Source of the DNA: Rubrivivax sp.
GTDB taxonomy: Bacteria > Pseudomonadota > Gammaproteobacteria > Burkholderiales > Burkholderiaceae_C
Direction: 5' to 3'
Length of the DNA stretch: 64,000 nt
NCBI GenBank assembly: GCA_019635315.1
Contig: JAHBZT010000003.1
Location: forward strand, 248,001-312,000
Below are positions 52,232 to 62,085 of the stretch, piece by piece. A program made the position numbers and the translations under genes. The notes beneath the pieces were generated by a model. It was not told where the DNA came from. It ran no database searches and was given only the letters and a program-made list of their open reading frames with translations. Numbering within the stretch: position 1 is the first letter of the stretch; each line of letters starts with the position of its first letter.

Positions 52232-52387
52232 GCCGGCAGCGCCGGCCCAGCCCGGCCCGGCCCCGGCGCGGTCGTGCCAGCAGGCAGCGCCGCGTCGGCC
52301 CGTGTGACGCGCCGGGCGCCGCGCCGTGGCCCGGCGGCGCCCGCTGCCGATGAAACCGTGCCGAAACCCGCGCACACGGGCGACGCC

Positions 52388-52393
52388 GATAAT
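52388..52393 (+). promoter_or_regulatory. Candidate -10 element for pyk
   Basis: GATAAT, 30 bases before the pyk ATG, differs by one base from TATAAT. No convincing -35 hexamer is present upstream. Confidence 0.4.
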
Positions 52394-52422
52394 CCGCCTC
52401 GCCAGCCGCTGACGGAGACTCC

Positions 52423-53856
52423 ATGACCCGCGCCACCAAGATCGTCGCCACGCTCGGCCCTGCTTCCAGCGATCCCGCGGTGCTGGAGCGGCTGCTGGTG
52501 GCCGGGGTGGACGTGGTGCGGCTCAACTTCAGCCATGGCCTGGCGCAGGACCACATCGAGCGCGCGGCGCTGGTGCGCGAGGTCGCCGACCGCGTCGGCA
52601 AGCCGGTCGCGCTGATGGCCGACCTGCAGGGGCCCAAGGTGCGCGTGGGCAAGTTTGCCGGCACCGGCAAGGTGATGCTGGCCGCCGGCGCGCGCTTCGT
52701 GCTCGACGCCGCGCGCAGCGAACCCGGCGACGAGAACGCCGTCGGCCTGGACTACAAGGAACTGCCGCGCGACGTGCGCCCCGGCGACACGCTGCTGCTC
52801 AACGACGGCCTGATCAAGCTGACGGTGGACGAGGTCCGCGGCGAGCAGGTCGTCACGCGCGTCGTGCTCGGTGGCGAGCTGTCCAACAACAAGGGCATCA
52901 ACAAGGCCGGCGGCGGGCTCACCGCGCCGGCGCTCACCGCCAAGGACATGGAGGACATCCGCACCGCGATGGCCTTCCAGTGCGAATACCTGGCGGTCAG
53001 CTTCCCGAAGAGCGCCACCGACATGGAGATGGCGCGCCAGCTCGCCAACGTCGCCGGCGAGGCCACGCGCCACAAGGCGCTGATGATCGCGAAGATCGAG
53101 CGCAGCGAGGCGATCCCGCAGCTCGAGGCCATCCTGCGCGCCAGCGACGGCATCATGGTCGCGCGCGGCGACCTCGCGGTGGAGGTCGGCAACGCCGCGG
53201 TGCCGGCGCTGCAGAAGCGCATGATCCGCATGGCGCGCGAGATGGACAAGGTGGCCATCACCGCGACGCAGATGATGGAGAGCATGATCCTCGCCCCGGT
53301 GCCCACGCGCGCCGAGGTCAGCGACGTCGCCAACGCGGTGCTCGACGGCACCGACGCCGTGATGCTGAGCGCCGAGACGGCCGCCGGCCGCTACCCGGTG
53401 GAGACGGTCGAGCACATGCACCTGATCGCGCTGGAGGCCGAGCGTGCGGAGGAAGTGCAGTTGGAGACCGACTTCACGAACAAGAAGTTCGGCCGCATCG
53501 ACCAGAGCATCGCGATGGGTGCGCTGTTCACCGCCCACCACCTGGGCTGCAAGGCCATCATCGCGCTCACCGAGAGCGGCAGCACCGCGCTGTGGATGAG
53601 CCGGCACAACATCAAGGTGCCGATCTACGGGCTCACCTCGCAGGTCGCGTCGCAGCGCCGCATGGCGCTGTACCGCAACGTGCGACCGCTGCTGATGCCC
53701 AAGCTGAGCGACCGCGACGAGGCGCTGGCCAAGGCCGAGTCGCTGCTGGTGGAGCGCGGCGTGCTGCGCCCGGGCGACACCTACGCCATCACCTGCGGCG
53801 AGCCCATGGGCTACCCGGGCGGCACCAACATGCTCAAGGTCTGCCAGGTGCGGTGA
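52423..53856 (+). CDS. pyk: Pyruvate kinase
   Basis: A 477-residue enzyme for the last step of glycolysis. The N-terminal KIVATLGPASS, the active-site MIAKIERSEA, the metal-site IMVARGDLAVEVG and VAITATQMMESMI are present, followed by the allosteric C-terminal domain. It converges with the ATP-binding regulator gene, 22 bases apart. Confidence 0.97.
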   Translation: MTRATKIVATLGPASSDPAVLERLLVAGVDVVRLNFSHGLAQDHIERAALVREVADRVGKPVALMADLQGPKVRVGKFAGTGKVMLAAGARFVLDAARSEPGDENAVGLDYKELPRDVRPGDTLLLNDGLIKLTVDEVRGEQVVTRVVLGGELSNNKGINKAGGGLTAPALTAKDMEDIRTAMAFQCEYLAVSFPKSATDMEMARQLANVAGEATRHKALMIAKIERSEAIPQLEAILRASDGIMVARGDLAVEVGNAAVPALQKRMIRMAREMDKVAITATQMMESMILAPVPTRAEVSDVANAVLDGTDAVMLSAETAAGRYPVETVEHMHLIALEAERAEEVQLETDFTNKKFGRIDQSIAMGALFTAHHLGCKAIIALTESGSTALWMSRHNIKVPIYGLTSQVASQRRMALYRNVRPLLMPKLSDRDEALAKAESLLVERGVLRPGDTYAITCGEPMGYPGGTNMLKVCQVR

Positions 53857-53878
53857 CCGGCCTGGCCGGCGCCGGCGG

Positions 53879-54907
53879 TCAGCTGCCCGGTGCTCGCTGC
53901 ACGCTCGCCCACATCGCCGCCGCGGCGCCCTGCAGGTTCAGCGGCCGCAGCTGCAGCGCCGGCCGCTCGGCGGCGATGACGCGCAGCAGCTCGTCGGCGA
54001 AGCCGTGGCCGAGGTCGGCGATGCCGGCGAAGTCCAGGTCCGCGCTCTCGAACTGCGCCAGCCGCGCGGCGACCCGGCGCGCCTCGGCACGGCTGGCCAG
54101 CACGCCGTCCGGCCCCGCCAGCAGGGCCAGCGGCAGCTCGGTGCGGTCGAACGAGGGCGTGGCGCCGTCGGCGCTGTGCTCGCGCAGCACCTGCTCCAGC
54201 GTGCGCGGCGTGTCCAGCGCCACCGCCCAGTAGACCGAGGTGCCGGTGGGCGCCGCGGTGCGCGTGGCATGCCACTGGCGCGGCTGCCATCCGCGACGCT
54301 GGAAGGCGGCGGCGTTGGCATGCAGGTCGAAGACATCGGCCAGCCGCGCCGTGAAGAACAGGCCATGGCCGCGGTGGCGCGCCGGGTCGCTGGTCAGCTT
54401 GCCCTTGCCCAGCTCGAACAGCGCGAGCGCCGGGTCGTCGAGCCCGAAGCTGTCGCGGATGCGATCGAACAACCCGACGCCGTCGTCGGACACCAGCAGC
54501 TGCAGCTGCAGCGGCGTCTGGCGCATCGACACCGTGACGCTGCGGCCGCCGCTGTGGTCCACCGCGTTGTTCAGCAGTTCGGTGAAGGCATGCTGCGCCA
54601 TGCGGCGCACCGGCGCCGGCAGCGCGAAGAACGGTGCGAAGTCGCGCCGCCAGGGTTCGTCTTCCTGCAGGCCGGCGAGTTCGTAGCGCTGCACGACCTG
54701 GCGCAGCGGCCCCGGCTGCCAGCGCGGGCGGCGCGGCGTGCCGGCGTTGAGCAGCCACTGCGCGTCGGCCAGACGCCGCAGCAGCACGCTGGCCTGGCGG
54801 CGGCTGACGCCCAGGCGCTGCATCAGGTGCTGCGGCAGCTGCGCGTCCTGCGCCAGCGCGGCGGCGGTGATCCAGGGCGTCAGTTCGGCGAGGGCGTGGC
54901 GGGGCAT
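53879..54907 (-). CDS. ATP-binding regulatory protein with HTH, HATPase and STAS-like DUF4325 domains
   Basis: A 342-residue protein. Residues about 20-70 look like a winged helix ([19 protein letters not shown]). Residues about 110-220 are a GHKL ATPase with N-box [16 protein letters not shown]1-box DDGVGLF and G2-box RHRGHGLFF. The last 80 residues match STAS-like DUF4325 ([19 protein letters not shown]). The combination resembles anti-sigma kinase and antagonist functions merged on a DNA-binding module; no histidine phosphorylation domain is visible. The ATG at 54907 is chosen as the first giving the helix-turn-helix. It is divergent from fba and shares its 235-base control region. Confidence 0.78.
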   Translation of the reverse strand: MPRHALAELTPWITAAALAQDAQLPQHLMQRLGVSRRQASVLLRRLADAQWLLNAGTPRRPRWQPGPLRQVVQRYELAGLQEDEPWRRDFAPFFALPAPVRRMAQHAFTELLNNAVDHSGGRSVTVSMRQTPLQLQLLVSDDGVGLFDRIRDSFGLDDPALALFELGKGKLTSDPARHRGHGLFFTARLADVFDLHANAAAFQRRGWQPRQWHATRTAAPTGTSVYWAVALDTPRTLEQVLREHSADGATPSFDRTELPLALLAGPDGVLASRAEARRVAARLAQFESADLDFAGIADLGHGFADELLRVIAAERPALQLRPLNLQGAAAAMWASVQRAPGS

Positions 54908-55053
54908 GGCAGGGCGGCGGTCGGGCAGGCGTCCAGTGTCGGCGCCGCCGGGCGCCGCCGGAGCGAGAAAAGCGGCACGCGGCGCCCCCAGTTCGGCGGC
55001 GGTGGAAGCCTGCCGGCGGCCGCGGGCACGGGCCGCGGCGCAGGGGCGCGGCC

Positions 55054-55059
55054 TAGAAT
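55054..55059 (+). promoter_or_regulatory. Candidate -10 element for fba
   Basis: GGCCTAGAATCGGCG contains TAGAAT 84 bases before the fba ATG, in the same context as the yajC and pgk motifs. Confidence 0.5.
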
Positions 55060-55142
55060 CGGCGGCAGTTACACGCCGGTTTCGTCGACCGGCGCCGCCG
55101 CGCGAAGCGCCCCCGATTCCCCACTGCCTTGCGGAGACCGCC

Positions 55143-56207
55143 ATGCCCCTCGTCTCGATGCGTCAGCTGCTGGACCATGCCGCCGACAACGGCTACGGCA
55201 TCCCGGCCTTCAACGTCAACAACCTGGAGCAGGTGCAGGCGGTGATGACCGCCGCCGCCGAGGTCGGCGCCCCGGTCATCCTGCAGGCCAGTGCCGGCGC
55301 GCGCAAGTACGCCGGCGAGCCCTTCATCAAGCACCTGATCCTGGCCGCCATCGAGCAGTGGCCGCAGATCCCGCTGGTCATGCACCAGGACCATGGCCAG
55401 AGCCCGGACGTCTGCAAGGGCGCCATCGACCTGGGCTTCAGCTCGGTGATGATGGACGGCAGCCTGATGGCCGACGGCAAGAGCATCGCGAGCTACGACT
55501 ACAACGTCGACGTCACCAGGCAGGTCGTCGACATGGCGCACAAGCTCGGTGTCACGGTCGAGGGCGAGCTGGGCTGCCTGGGCAGCCTGGAGACGATGAA
55601 GGGCGACAAGGAGGACGGCCACGGCGCCGAGGGCACGATGACCCGCGAGCAGCTGCTGACCGACCCCGAGCAGGCGGCCGACTTCGTCAAGCGCACGCAG
55701 CTCGACGCGCTGGCCATCGCCATCGGCACCAGCCATGGCGCCTACAAGTTCAGCCGCAAGCCCACCGGCGACATCCTGGCCATCGACCGCATCAAGGAGA
55801 TCAACCGCCGCATCCCGAATACGCACCTGGTGATGCACGGCAGCTCCAGCGTGCCGCAGGACCTGCTGGAGCAGATCCGCCAGTACGGCGGCAACATGAA
55901 GGAGACCTACGGCGTGCCGGTCTCCGAGATCCAGGAGGCCATCAAGTACGGCGTGCGCAAGATCAACATCGACACCGACATCCGCCTGGCGATGACCGGC
56001 GCGGTGCGCAAGTTCCTGGCCGAGCACCCGGACAAGTTCGACGCCCGCGAATGGCTCAAGCCGGCGCGCGAGGCGGCCTACCGCATCTGCAAGCAGCGCT
56101 ACCTGGAATTCGGCTGCGAGGGCCAGGCCGGCAAGATCAAGCCGCTGCCGCTGGCCGCGGTGGCGCAGCAGTACGCGAGCGGCGCGCTGGCGCAGACGGT
56201 GCAGTGA
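55143..56207 (+). CDS. fba: Fructose-bisphosphate aldolase, class II (subtype B)
   Basis: A 354-residue zinc aldolase cleaving fructose 1,6-bisphosphate into two triose phosphates. The zinc-binding [11 protein letters not shown] near residue 80, [12 protein letters not shown], and the phosphate-site HGSSSVPQ and [11 protein letters not shown] motifs are intact. Length and sequence match the class IIB aldolases shared by glycolysis and the Calvin cycle in proteobacteria. It is followed by a strong terminator. Confidence 0.96.
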   Translation: MPLVSMRQLLDHAADNGYGIPAFNVNNLEQVQAVMTAAAEVGAPVILQASAGARKYAGEPFIKHLILAAIEQWPQIPLVMHQDHGQSPDVCKGAIDLGFSSVMMDGSLMADGKSIASYDYNVDVTRQVVDMAHKLGVTVEGELGCLGSLETMKGDKEDGHGAEGTMTREQLLTDPEQAADFVKRTQLDALAIAIGTSHGAYKFSRKPTGDILAIDRIKEINRRIPNTHLVMHGSSSVPQDLLEQIRQYGGNMKETYGVPVSEIQEAIKYGVRKINIDTDIRLAMTGAVRKFLAEHPDKFDAREWLKPAREAAYRICKQRYLEFGCEGQAGKIKPLPLAAVAQQYASGALAQTVQ

Positions 56208-56229
56208 GCATGCGCGGCTGAGAACAGGA

Positions 56230-56253
56230 ACGGGCGCCGCGGCGCCCGTTTTT
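56230..56253 (+). terminator. Rho-independent terminator of fba
   Basis: ACGGGCGCCG followed at once by CGGCGCCCGT and TTTT forms a ten-base-pair, GC-rich stem with a short U-tract, 22 bases after the fba stop. This is the clearest intrinsic terminator in the window. Confidence 0.85.
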
Positions 56254-56274
56254 CATGCTGCGGTGCGGCTCGCG

Positions 56275-57198
56275 TCAGCCCAGCAGCGCCTTCGTCGCCG
56301 CGTCCAGGGCGTGGTTCTGCGGCCCGCGCTGGGCGATCTTCAGCGCGCCCAGCCGGTTGCCCAGTTCGGCGCAGCGCACGAGGTCCCAGCCGCGTTCCAG
56401 ACCGTACAGCAATGCGGCACGGAAGGCGTCGCCGCAGCCCGTGGGGTCCTCGACGCGCGCGGCCTTCACGCCCGGCACGTGGGTGCGCTCGCCGTGGCAC
56501 CACAGCGCGCAGCCCTGGTCGGCGAGCGTGACGACGATGCCGGCGATGTTGTCGCGCCTGGACATCTCGGCCAGCGTCTGGCCGGTGCGTTCCTCGAGCA
56601 TCTTGGCCTCGTAGTCGTTCAGCGCCGCCCAGCGCGCCATGCCCAGCAGCGCGCGGTGCTGCGCGCCGTCGAACTGCGGCAGCTGCTGGCCGGGGTCGAA
56701 GATGAAGGGGATGCCTTCGCGGTGCATCTGCTCGGCGTGCTCCCACATCGCCTGCGCACCGTCGGGGGCGACGATGCCCAGCGCCAGGTCGCCGCGCTGG
56801 CCGCGCGCGGGCACCGCGATCCTGTGCGCATGCGCCATCGCGCCGGGGTGGAAGGCGGTGATCTGGTTGTTGTCGGTGTCGGTCGTGATGTGGCACTGCG
56901 CGGTGTGCAGCTCGCCGTCGCGCCAGATCAGCGAGGTGTCGGCGCCCCAGGACTCGATGCGCCGCAGGTACTCGCCGCCGTCCACGCCCAGCGCGGCCAT
57001 CACCACCGGCGTGCCGCCCAGCAGCTGCAGGTTGTAGGCGATGTTGCCGGCGCAGCCGCCCCATTCGCGGCGCAGCGTCGGCACCAGGAAGCTGACATTC
57101 AGGATGTGCACCTGGTCGGGCAGGATCTGGTCGGCGAAGCGGCCGTGGAAGTTGGTGATCGTGTCGAAGGCGAGCGATCCGCAGATCAGGGCCGGCAT
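56275..57198 (-). CDS. PfkB-family carbohydrate kinase
   Basis: A 307-residue ribokinase-fold kinase. The N-terminal substrate region ends in WGGCAGNIAYNLQLLGG, and the C-terminal PfkB signature DPTGCGDAFRAALLYGL near residue 255 holds the catalytic aspartate. Sequence style is close to adenosine-kinase-like members of the family, but the substrate cannot be assigned by reading. It lies downstream of the DUF3426 gene by 23 bases, in the leftward housekeeping block. Confidence 0.88.
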   Translation of the reverse strand: MPALICGSLAFDTITNFHGRFADQILPDQVHILNVSFLVPTLRREWGGCAGNIAYNLQLLGGTPVVMAALGVDGGEYLRRIESWGADTSLIWRDGELHTAQCHITTDTDNNQITAFHPGAMAHAHRIAVPARGQRGDLALGIVAPDGAQAMWEHAEQMHREGIPFIFDPGQQLPQFDGAQHRALLGMARWAALNDYEAKMLEERTGQTLAEMSRRDNIAGIVVTLADQGCALWCHGERTHVPGVKAARVEDPTGCGDAFRAALLYGLERGWDLVRCAELGNRLGALKIAQRGPQNHALDAATKALLG

Positions 57199-57221
57199 GG
57201 CGTCTCCAGGTCAGTTCGGTT

Positions 57222-58484
57222 TCAGGGGTAGAAGAGTTCGACGGTATAGCCGGCGACCGGGCCGTTGCCGGTGCGCAGCGTGCCGGCCAGCGTGGTCTCG
57301 GCGCCGGCGGCCAGGGTCTCGCCGGCGGCGCCCAGCTCGCCGGCACGCAGCACCTTGCGCGCGATCAGCCGGCCCTGGCGGTCGGTCAGCGCCAGGTCCA
57401 GCGCCGGCAGCGCCAGCGGGATGCCGCTGCGGTTGCGCAGCACCACGCTCAGGCGGTAGAGGTCGCTGTTCTCCACGCGGACGAGGCCGCTGCTCTCCAC
57501 CGCCAGGCTGTCGATCGCGCGCGCCGCGCCGACGCGGCAGTCCAGCCAGGCGCAGCCCTGCTCGAGCAGCGGGCGCAGCTGCGGGTAGCGCGCGGCGGCG
57601 AGGTCGCGGTATTCGTGCAGCACCTGGCCGGCCAGGCCGCCGAGGCCCAGCAGCACGCCCAGCCCCAGCAGCGCCCGCACCCAGGGCCGGCGCCAGCGTT
57701 CGGCACGCTCGGCGCGGCGCAGGAATTCGGGCTTGGCCGCGGCCGCGACCGCGTCAGGCGCCGGCGTGGCCGCAGCCGCGATGTCGGTGCCGCTGGTGCC
57801 GTCGGTGTCTGCGATGTCGGCGGCTGCACCAGGCGGCAGCACGATGCTGTCCGCCGACGGCTCGACGGATGCCGGGTGCTGCGCCGGTGTCCCGGCCTGT
57901 TCCGGCGTGGGCGCAGCGGCTTCGCCATGCGCAGGCGCCGCCGGGCCGAGGTCGAAGGCCGGCTCGCGGCGGTCGTCGTCGCCGGCCGCAGCGGGCAGTG
58001 CCAGGTCGAAGTCCGTCGCCGACCGGTCGTCGTCGCCGGCGCCGGCGGCTTGCAGGGCGCCGAAGTCGGCGACCGGAGGCGACCCCTCGTCGGCCTCCGG
58101 CTCGGCCGGTGGCGCCGCGGCGTGGTCCGGCGCGGCCGGCGTCTCGGCGAACGCTGGCGCAGCGAAAGCAGACGCCGCAGCCGGGGCCGGCGGCTGCGCT
58201 GGCGACTGTGCCGGCGGCGGTGCCGACCAAGGTGCGGGCCCGGGTACGGGTGCGGGTGCGGGCGAGGGCGCCGCCGGCTCGGGCAGCGCGGGCGGCGGCG
58301 GTGCGGCGGGCGCCGGCGTTTTGCGCACCGCCGCGGCGTCGAGGTCGACCAGGCTCTGCGTCGCGTTGAAGACCTCCGAGCAGCGGCCGCAGCGCACCCA
58401 GCCTTCGGACACGCGCAGCTGGTCCGGCACGACGCGGAAGACGGTGCCGCATGCGGGGCAGCGCGTCGCGAGTCCGGTCGCCAT
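57222..58484 (-). CDS. Zinc-ribbon and DUF3426 membrane protein
   Basis: A 420-residue protein. The N-terminus is an MJ0042-type zinc ribbon, RCPACGTVF ... VRCGRCSEVFNA, with four cysteines. A 200-residue proline/alanine/aspartate-rich disordered region follows. One membrane helix (VRALLGLGVLLGLGGLAG) near residue 285 precedes the periplasmic DUF3426 beta domain. Function is unknown, but the gene is constantly found behind prmA in betaproteobacteria. The ATG at 58484 places the first cysteine at residue 9, as in the family. Confidence 0.88.
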   Translation of the reverse strand: MATGLATRCPACGTVFRVVPDQLRVSEGWVRCGRCSEVFNATQSLVDLDAAAVRKTPAPAAPPPPALPEPAAPSPAPAPVPGPAPWSAPPPAQSPAQPPAPAAASAFAAPAFAETPAAPDHAAAPPAEPEADEGSPPVADFGALQAAGAGDDDRSATDFDLALPAAAGDDDRREPAFDLGPAAPAHGEAAAPTPEQAGTPAQHPASVEPSADSIVLPPGAAADIADTDGTSGTDIAAAATPAPDAVAAAAKPEFLRRAERAERWRRPWVRALLGLGVLLGLGGLAGQVLHEYRDLAAARYPQLRPLLEQGCAWLDCRVGAARAIDSLAVESSGLVRVENSDLYRLSVVLRNRSGIPLALPALDLALTDRQGRLIARKVLRAGELGAAGETLAAGAETTLAGTLRTGNGPVAGYTVELFYP

Positions 58485-58495
58485 GCCTGCCGCCT

Positions 58496-59416
58496 TCAGC
58501 CTGCGGCCGCCGGCCGCTGCGCGGCCTGCTGACCGACCATCAGCACCCAGCCGTCCTCGTGGTCGACCGCCTGCAGCGCCAGCAGCGGCGCGTAGGCCGC
58601 GGCCACCTCGTCGGCCTGGCGGTCCAGGATGCCGGCCAGCACCAGCCAGCCGCCCGGCGCGACCTGCGCGGCGAGCAGCGGCGCCAGCAGCTTCAGCGGC
58701 GTGGCCAGGATGTTGGCCAGCACCACGCCATAGGGCCCGCGCACCGCGTCGGGCAGCCCGGCCGCGAGCGCGACGCCGTTGCGCGCCGCGTTGTCCTTCG
58801 TCGCCTGCACCGCCGCCGGGTCGATGTCCACCGCGTCCACCGCCTCCGCGCCGTGCAGTGCCGCGGCGATGGCCAGGATGCCCGAGCCGCAGCCATAGTC
58901 CAGCACACGCGCCGTGGCCAGTTCGCCGGCCGGTCGCGTGGCCAGCCAGCGCAGGCACATGCGCGTCGTCGGGTGGGTGCCGGTGCCGAAGGCCAGGCCG
59001 GGGTCCAGGCGGATCACCCGGCGCGCCGCGGGCGGCGGGTCGTGCCAGCTCGGCACGATCCAGAACGCGGGCGTGATCGCCACCGGCGCGAACTGCGACT
59101 GCGTCAGGCGCACCCAGTCCTCGTCGGGCACCGCCTGCAGCGCCTGCACGTGCAGCCCGGCGGTCCAGTCCTGGGCCAGCAGCAGCGTGGCGGCGCGCTC
59201 GGCGGCTGCGGCGTCGTCGAACAGCGCCTTCAGCGTCGAGCGTTCCCAGCCCGGCGCCGGCGCCGGCAGGCCGGGCTCGCCGAACAGCGCACGCTCGGCG
59301 TCGGTATCGGCGTCGGCGTCCTCCACCGAGACCGCCAGCGCACCCAGCTCGTCGGCCAGCGCGTCGGACACCGGCTCGACCAGGTCAGCCGGGGCGCGCA
59401 GCACCAGTTCGTGCAT
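58496..59416 (-). CDS. prmA: Ribosomal protein L11 methyltransferase
   Basis: A 306-residue SAM-dependent enzyme that trimethylates L11. The N-terminal L11-recognition domain is followed by the methyltransferase core with LDPGLAFGTGTHPTTRMCLRW near residue 138, LDYGCGSGILAIAA near residue 170, and the catalytic-site ANILATPL near residue 232. It is 11 bases ahead of the DUF3426 gene and follows accC after 194 bases that hold no supported gene. Confidence 0.95.
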   Translation of the reverse strand: MHELVLRAPADLVEPVSDALADELGALAVSVEDADADTDAERALFGEPGLPAPAPGWERSTLKALFDDAAAAERAATLLLAQDWTAGLHVQALQAVPDEDWVRLTQSQFAPVAITPAFWIVPSWHDPPPAARRVIRLDPGLAFGTGTHPTTRMCLRWLATRPAGELATARVLDYGCGSGILAIAAALHGAEAVDAVDIDPAAVQATKDNAARNGVALAAGLPDAVRGPYGVVLANILATPLKLLAPLLAAQVAPGGWLVLAGILDRQADEVAAAYAPLLALQAVDHEDGWVLMVGQQAAQRPAAAG

Positions 59417-59610
59417 CGGCCGTCAGGCTCCGGAACACGGCATGGGCCAGGCCGTCGCCGCGGATCCGGCGCTGCCGGTCCGCCGGCGAAGCCCGCTCGG
59501 GGGCTGAGCCCGGACACGTCCGGTCCCTGCGGACTGGGCGTGCGTGGCGAACGGTGCGAGCCCTGCGCGCACGCGGCCTGCAAGGCAGCGACCGGAGGGA
59601 GCGCGGGGGC

Positions 59611-60960
59611 TCATCGCCGGTGCTGGCCCAGCCAGCCTTCCAGGTAGTGGATGCTGGTGCCGCCCTCGACGAACTTGGCGTCGACCATCAGCTCGCGGTG
59701 CAGCGCGATGTTGGTCTGGATGCCCTCGACCAGCGTCTCGGAGAGCGCGGTGCGCATGCGCGCCAGCGCCTGCTCGCGCGTGTCGCCGTGCACGATGATC
59801 TTGCCGATCATCGAGTCGTAGTTGGGCGGCACAAAATAGTTCGTGTAGGCATGCGAGTCCACGCGCACGCCGGGCCCGCCGGGCGCATGCCACAGCGTGA
59901 TGCGGCCGGGCGACGGGGTGAACTTGTACGGGTCCTCGGCATTGATGCGGCACTCGATCGCGTGGCCGCGCAGCTGGATGCCGCGCTGGCTGAACGGCAG
60001 CTTCTCGCCGGCGGCGATGCGGATCTGCATCTGCACGATGTCGATGCCGGTCACCAGCTCGGTCACCGGGTGCTCGACCTGAACGCGCGTGTTCATCTCG
60101 ATGAAATAGAACTCGCCGTCCTCGTACAGGAACTCGAAGGTGCCTGCGCCGCGGTAGCCGATCTTGCGGCAGGCCGCCGCGCAGCGGTCGCCGACGCGCT
60201 CGATGATGCGGCGCGGGATGCCCGGCGCCGGCGCTTCCTCGATGATCTTCTGGTGCCGGCGCTGCATGCTGCAGTCGCGTTCGCCCAGCCAGACCGCATT
60301 CTTGTGCTGGTCGGCCAGCACCTGGATCTCCACGTGGCGCGGGTTCTCGAGGAACTTCTCCATGTAGACCGACGGGTTGCCGAAGGCCGCGCCGGCCTCG
60401 GTGCGCGTCATCTGCACGGCGTTGAGCAGCGCGGCCTCGGTGTGCACGACGCGCATGCCGCGGCCGCCGCCGCCGCCGGCGGCCTTGATGATCACCGGGT
60501 AGCCGACGGCACGCGCCTGGCGGATGATCTCCTTCGGGTCGTCGGGCAGCGCGCCTTCGCTGCCGGGCACGCAGGGCACGCCGCTGGCGCGCATCGCGGC
60601 CTTGGCCGAGACCTTGTCGCCCATGATGCGGATGCTCTCGGGCGTCGGGCCGATGAAGGTGAAGCCGCTCTTCTCCACGCGCTCGGCGAAGTCGGCGTTC
60701 TCGCTGAGGAAGCCGTAGCCGGGGTGGATGGCCTCGGCGTCGGTCACCTCGGCCGTGCTGATGATCGCCGGCATGTTGAGGTAGCTCTGCGCGCTGGGCG
60801 CCGGGCCGATGCAGACCGCCTCGTCGGCGAGCTTGACGTACTTGGCCTCGCGGTCGGCCTCGGAGTAGACGACGACCGACTTGATGCCCAGCTCGCGGCA
60901 GGCGCGCTGGATGCGGAGGGCGATCTCGCCCCGGTTCGCGATGAGGATCTTCTTGAACAC
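59611..60960 (-). CDS. accC: Acetyl-CoA carboxylase, biotin carboxylase subunit
   Basis: A 449-residue ATP-grasp enzyme that carboxylates biotin on AccB with bicarbonate. The N-terminal [15 protein letters not shown], glycine-rich ATP loop [13 protein letters not shown], and active-site [32 protein letters not shown] are intact. It follows accB by 15 bases. Length is standard for the bacterial subunit. Confidence 0.97.
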   Translation of the reverse strand: MFKKILIANRGEIALRIQRACRELGIKSVVVYSEADREAKYVKLADEAVCIGPAPSAQSYLNMPAIISTAEVTDAEAIHPGYGFLSENADFAERVEKSGFTFIGPTPESIRIMGDKVSAKAAMRASGVPCVPGSEGALPDDPKEIIRQARAVGYPVIIKAAGGGGGRGMRVVHTEAALLNAVQMTRTEAGAAFGNPSVYMEKFLENPRHVEIQVLADQHKNAVWLGERDCSMQRRHQKIIEEAPAPGIPRRIIERVGDRCAAACRKIGYRGAGTFEFLYEDGEFYFIEMNTRVQVEHPVTELVTGIDIVQMQIRIAAGEKLPFSQRGIQLRGHAIECRINAEDPYKFTPSPGRITLWHAPGGPGVRVDSHAYTNYFVPPNYDSMIGKIIVHGDTREQALARMRTALSETLVEGIQTNIALHRELMVDAKFVEGGTSIHYLEGWLGQHRR

Positions 60961-60975
60961 GAAACGCCGCCCGCC

Positions 60976-61446
60976 CTATTCGACGATGAACAAGGGCTGA
61001 CCGAACTCGACCGCCTGCCCGTTCTCGCACAGGATGCGCGTGACGCGGCCGCCGACGTCGGCCTCGATCTCGTTCATGATCTTCATCGCCTCGATGATGC
61101 ACACCGGCTGGCCTTCCTTGACCGTCTGGCCGACCTCGACGAAGGGCTTGCCGCCGGGGCTGGACGAGCGGTAGAAGGTGCCGACCATCGGCGACTTGAT
61201 GGTCTTGCCGGCCGGCTCGGCCGCGGCGGCGGGCGCGGCCTCGGCCGCAGGGGCTGCGGCCGCCGCGGCGGCCGCCGCCACCGGTGCGGCCACGGGCACG
61301 GCCAGCGGCAGCGGCGCCGCGACGGCCGCGGCGGCGACCCCGGCCTTGACGATGCGCACCTTGCCCTCGGCTTCGGTGATCTCGAGCTCGGAGATGTTCG
61401 ACTCCGACACCAGGTCGATCAGCGTCTTGAGTTTTCTCAGGTCCAT
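60976..61446 (-). CDS. accB: Acetyl-CoA carboxylase, biotin carboxyl carrier protein
   Basis: A 156-residue carrier. The N-terminal [16 protein letters not shown] helix is followed by an alanine/proline-rich linker around residues 40-80 and the biotinyl domain, with the biotin lysine in [10 protein letters not shown] near residue 122. The ATG at 61446 fits family N-termini. It forms the accBC operon with accC. Confidence 0.96.
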   Translation of the reverse strand: MDLRKLKTLIDLVSESNISELEITEAEGKVRIVKAGVAAAAVAAPLPLAVPVAAPVAAAAAAAAAPAAEAAPAAAAEPAGKTIKSPMVGTFYRSSSPGGKPFVEVGQTVKEGQPVCIIEAMKIMNEIEADVGGRVTRILCENGQAVEFGQPLFIVE

Positions 61447-61514
61447 GTGCGGGGGTTCCCTCTGGTCTTGTCGGCCGCGTCGGGCCGGCCATGGCGGCCG
61501 CGCCGGCGGCTGGG

Positions 61515-61961
61515 TCAGGCGCTGCCGGTGGTGCGCAGGGCCAGCGCGTGCTGCAGCGCGAGCCGGTAGCCGTTGGCGCCCAGTCCGCAGATCACGCCGA
61601 CCGCGATGTCCGACAGGTACGAATGGCGCCGGAACGGCTCGCGCGCGTGCACGTTGGACAGGTGCACCTCGATGAAGGGCAGCGCCACGCCGGCCAGCGC
61701 GTCTCGCAGTGCGACGCTGGTGTGCGTCAGCCCGCCCGGGTTGATGACGATGAAGTCGGTGCCGTCGTCGCGCGCGGCCTGGATGCGGTCGATCAGGTCG
61801 CCTTCGTGGTTGCTTTGAAAAGTACGCAGGATCGCACCGGCTTCTGTCGCCATCTTCGTCAGATCGGCGTCGATCTCGTCCAGCGTCGTCCGCCCATAGA
61901 CCGCCGGCTCGCGACTGCCGAGCAGGTTCAGGTTGGGTCCGTGGATGACGAGCAGGCTCAT
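61515..61961 (-). CDS. aroQ: 3-dehydroquinate dehydratase, type II
   Basis: A 148-residue dodecameric enzyme of the shikimate pathway. The signature [17 protein letters not shown] with the catalytic tyrosine, [17 protein letters not shown], and [18 protein letters not shown] with catalytic histidine are complete. It sits ahead of accB-accC, the usual betaproteobacterial arrangement. A TACAGT -10-like hexamer lies 60 bases or less upstream. Confidence 0.96.
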   Translation of the reverse strand: MSLLVIHGPNLNLLGSREPAVYGRTTLDEIDADLTKMATEAGAILRTFQSNHEGDLIDRIQAARDDGTDFIVINPGGLTHTSVALRDALAGVALPFIEVHLSNVHAREPFRRHSYLSDIAVGVICGLGANGYRLALQHALALRTTGSA

Positions 61962-62085
61962 GAAGAAGGGCGGCAGGGGCCGGGCAGGCGGCGACTGTAC
62001 GCGATTCTGAATGTAAATGACAGCGGAACAGCGCGATTTCGCCGCCGTTCAATGCAGATCGGCGTGAACGGTGGTCTGTGCGGCG

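Noticed and set aside
50045-52375. Leftward 776-codon frame opposite the malic enzyme gene
   Set aside because: Antisense shadow of a gene with full malic enzyme and phosphotransacetylase motifs.
59417-59610. Possible small gene between accC and prmA
   Set aside because: Only about 190 bases, with no start having a ribosome-binding site and no conserved peptide visible.
59554-61569. Rightward 671-codon frame opposite accC and accB
   Set aside because: Antisense shadow; both acc genes are intact on the minus strand.
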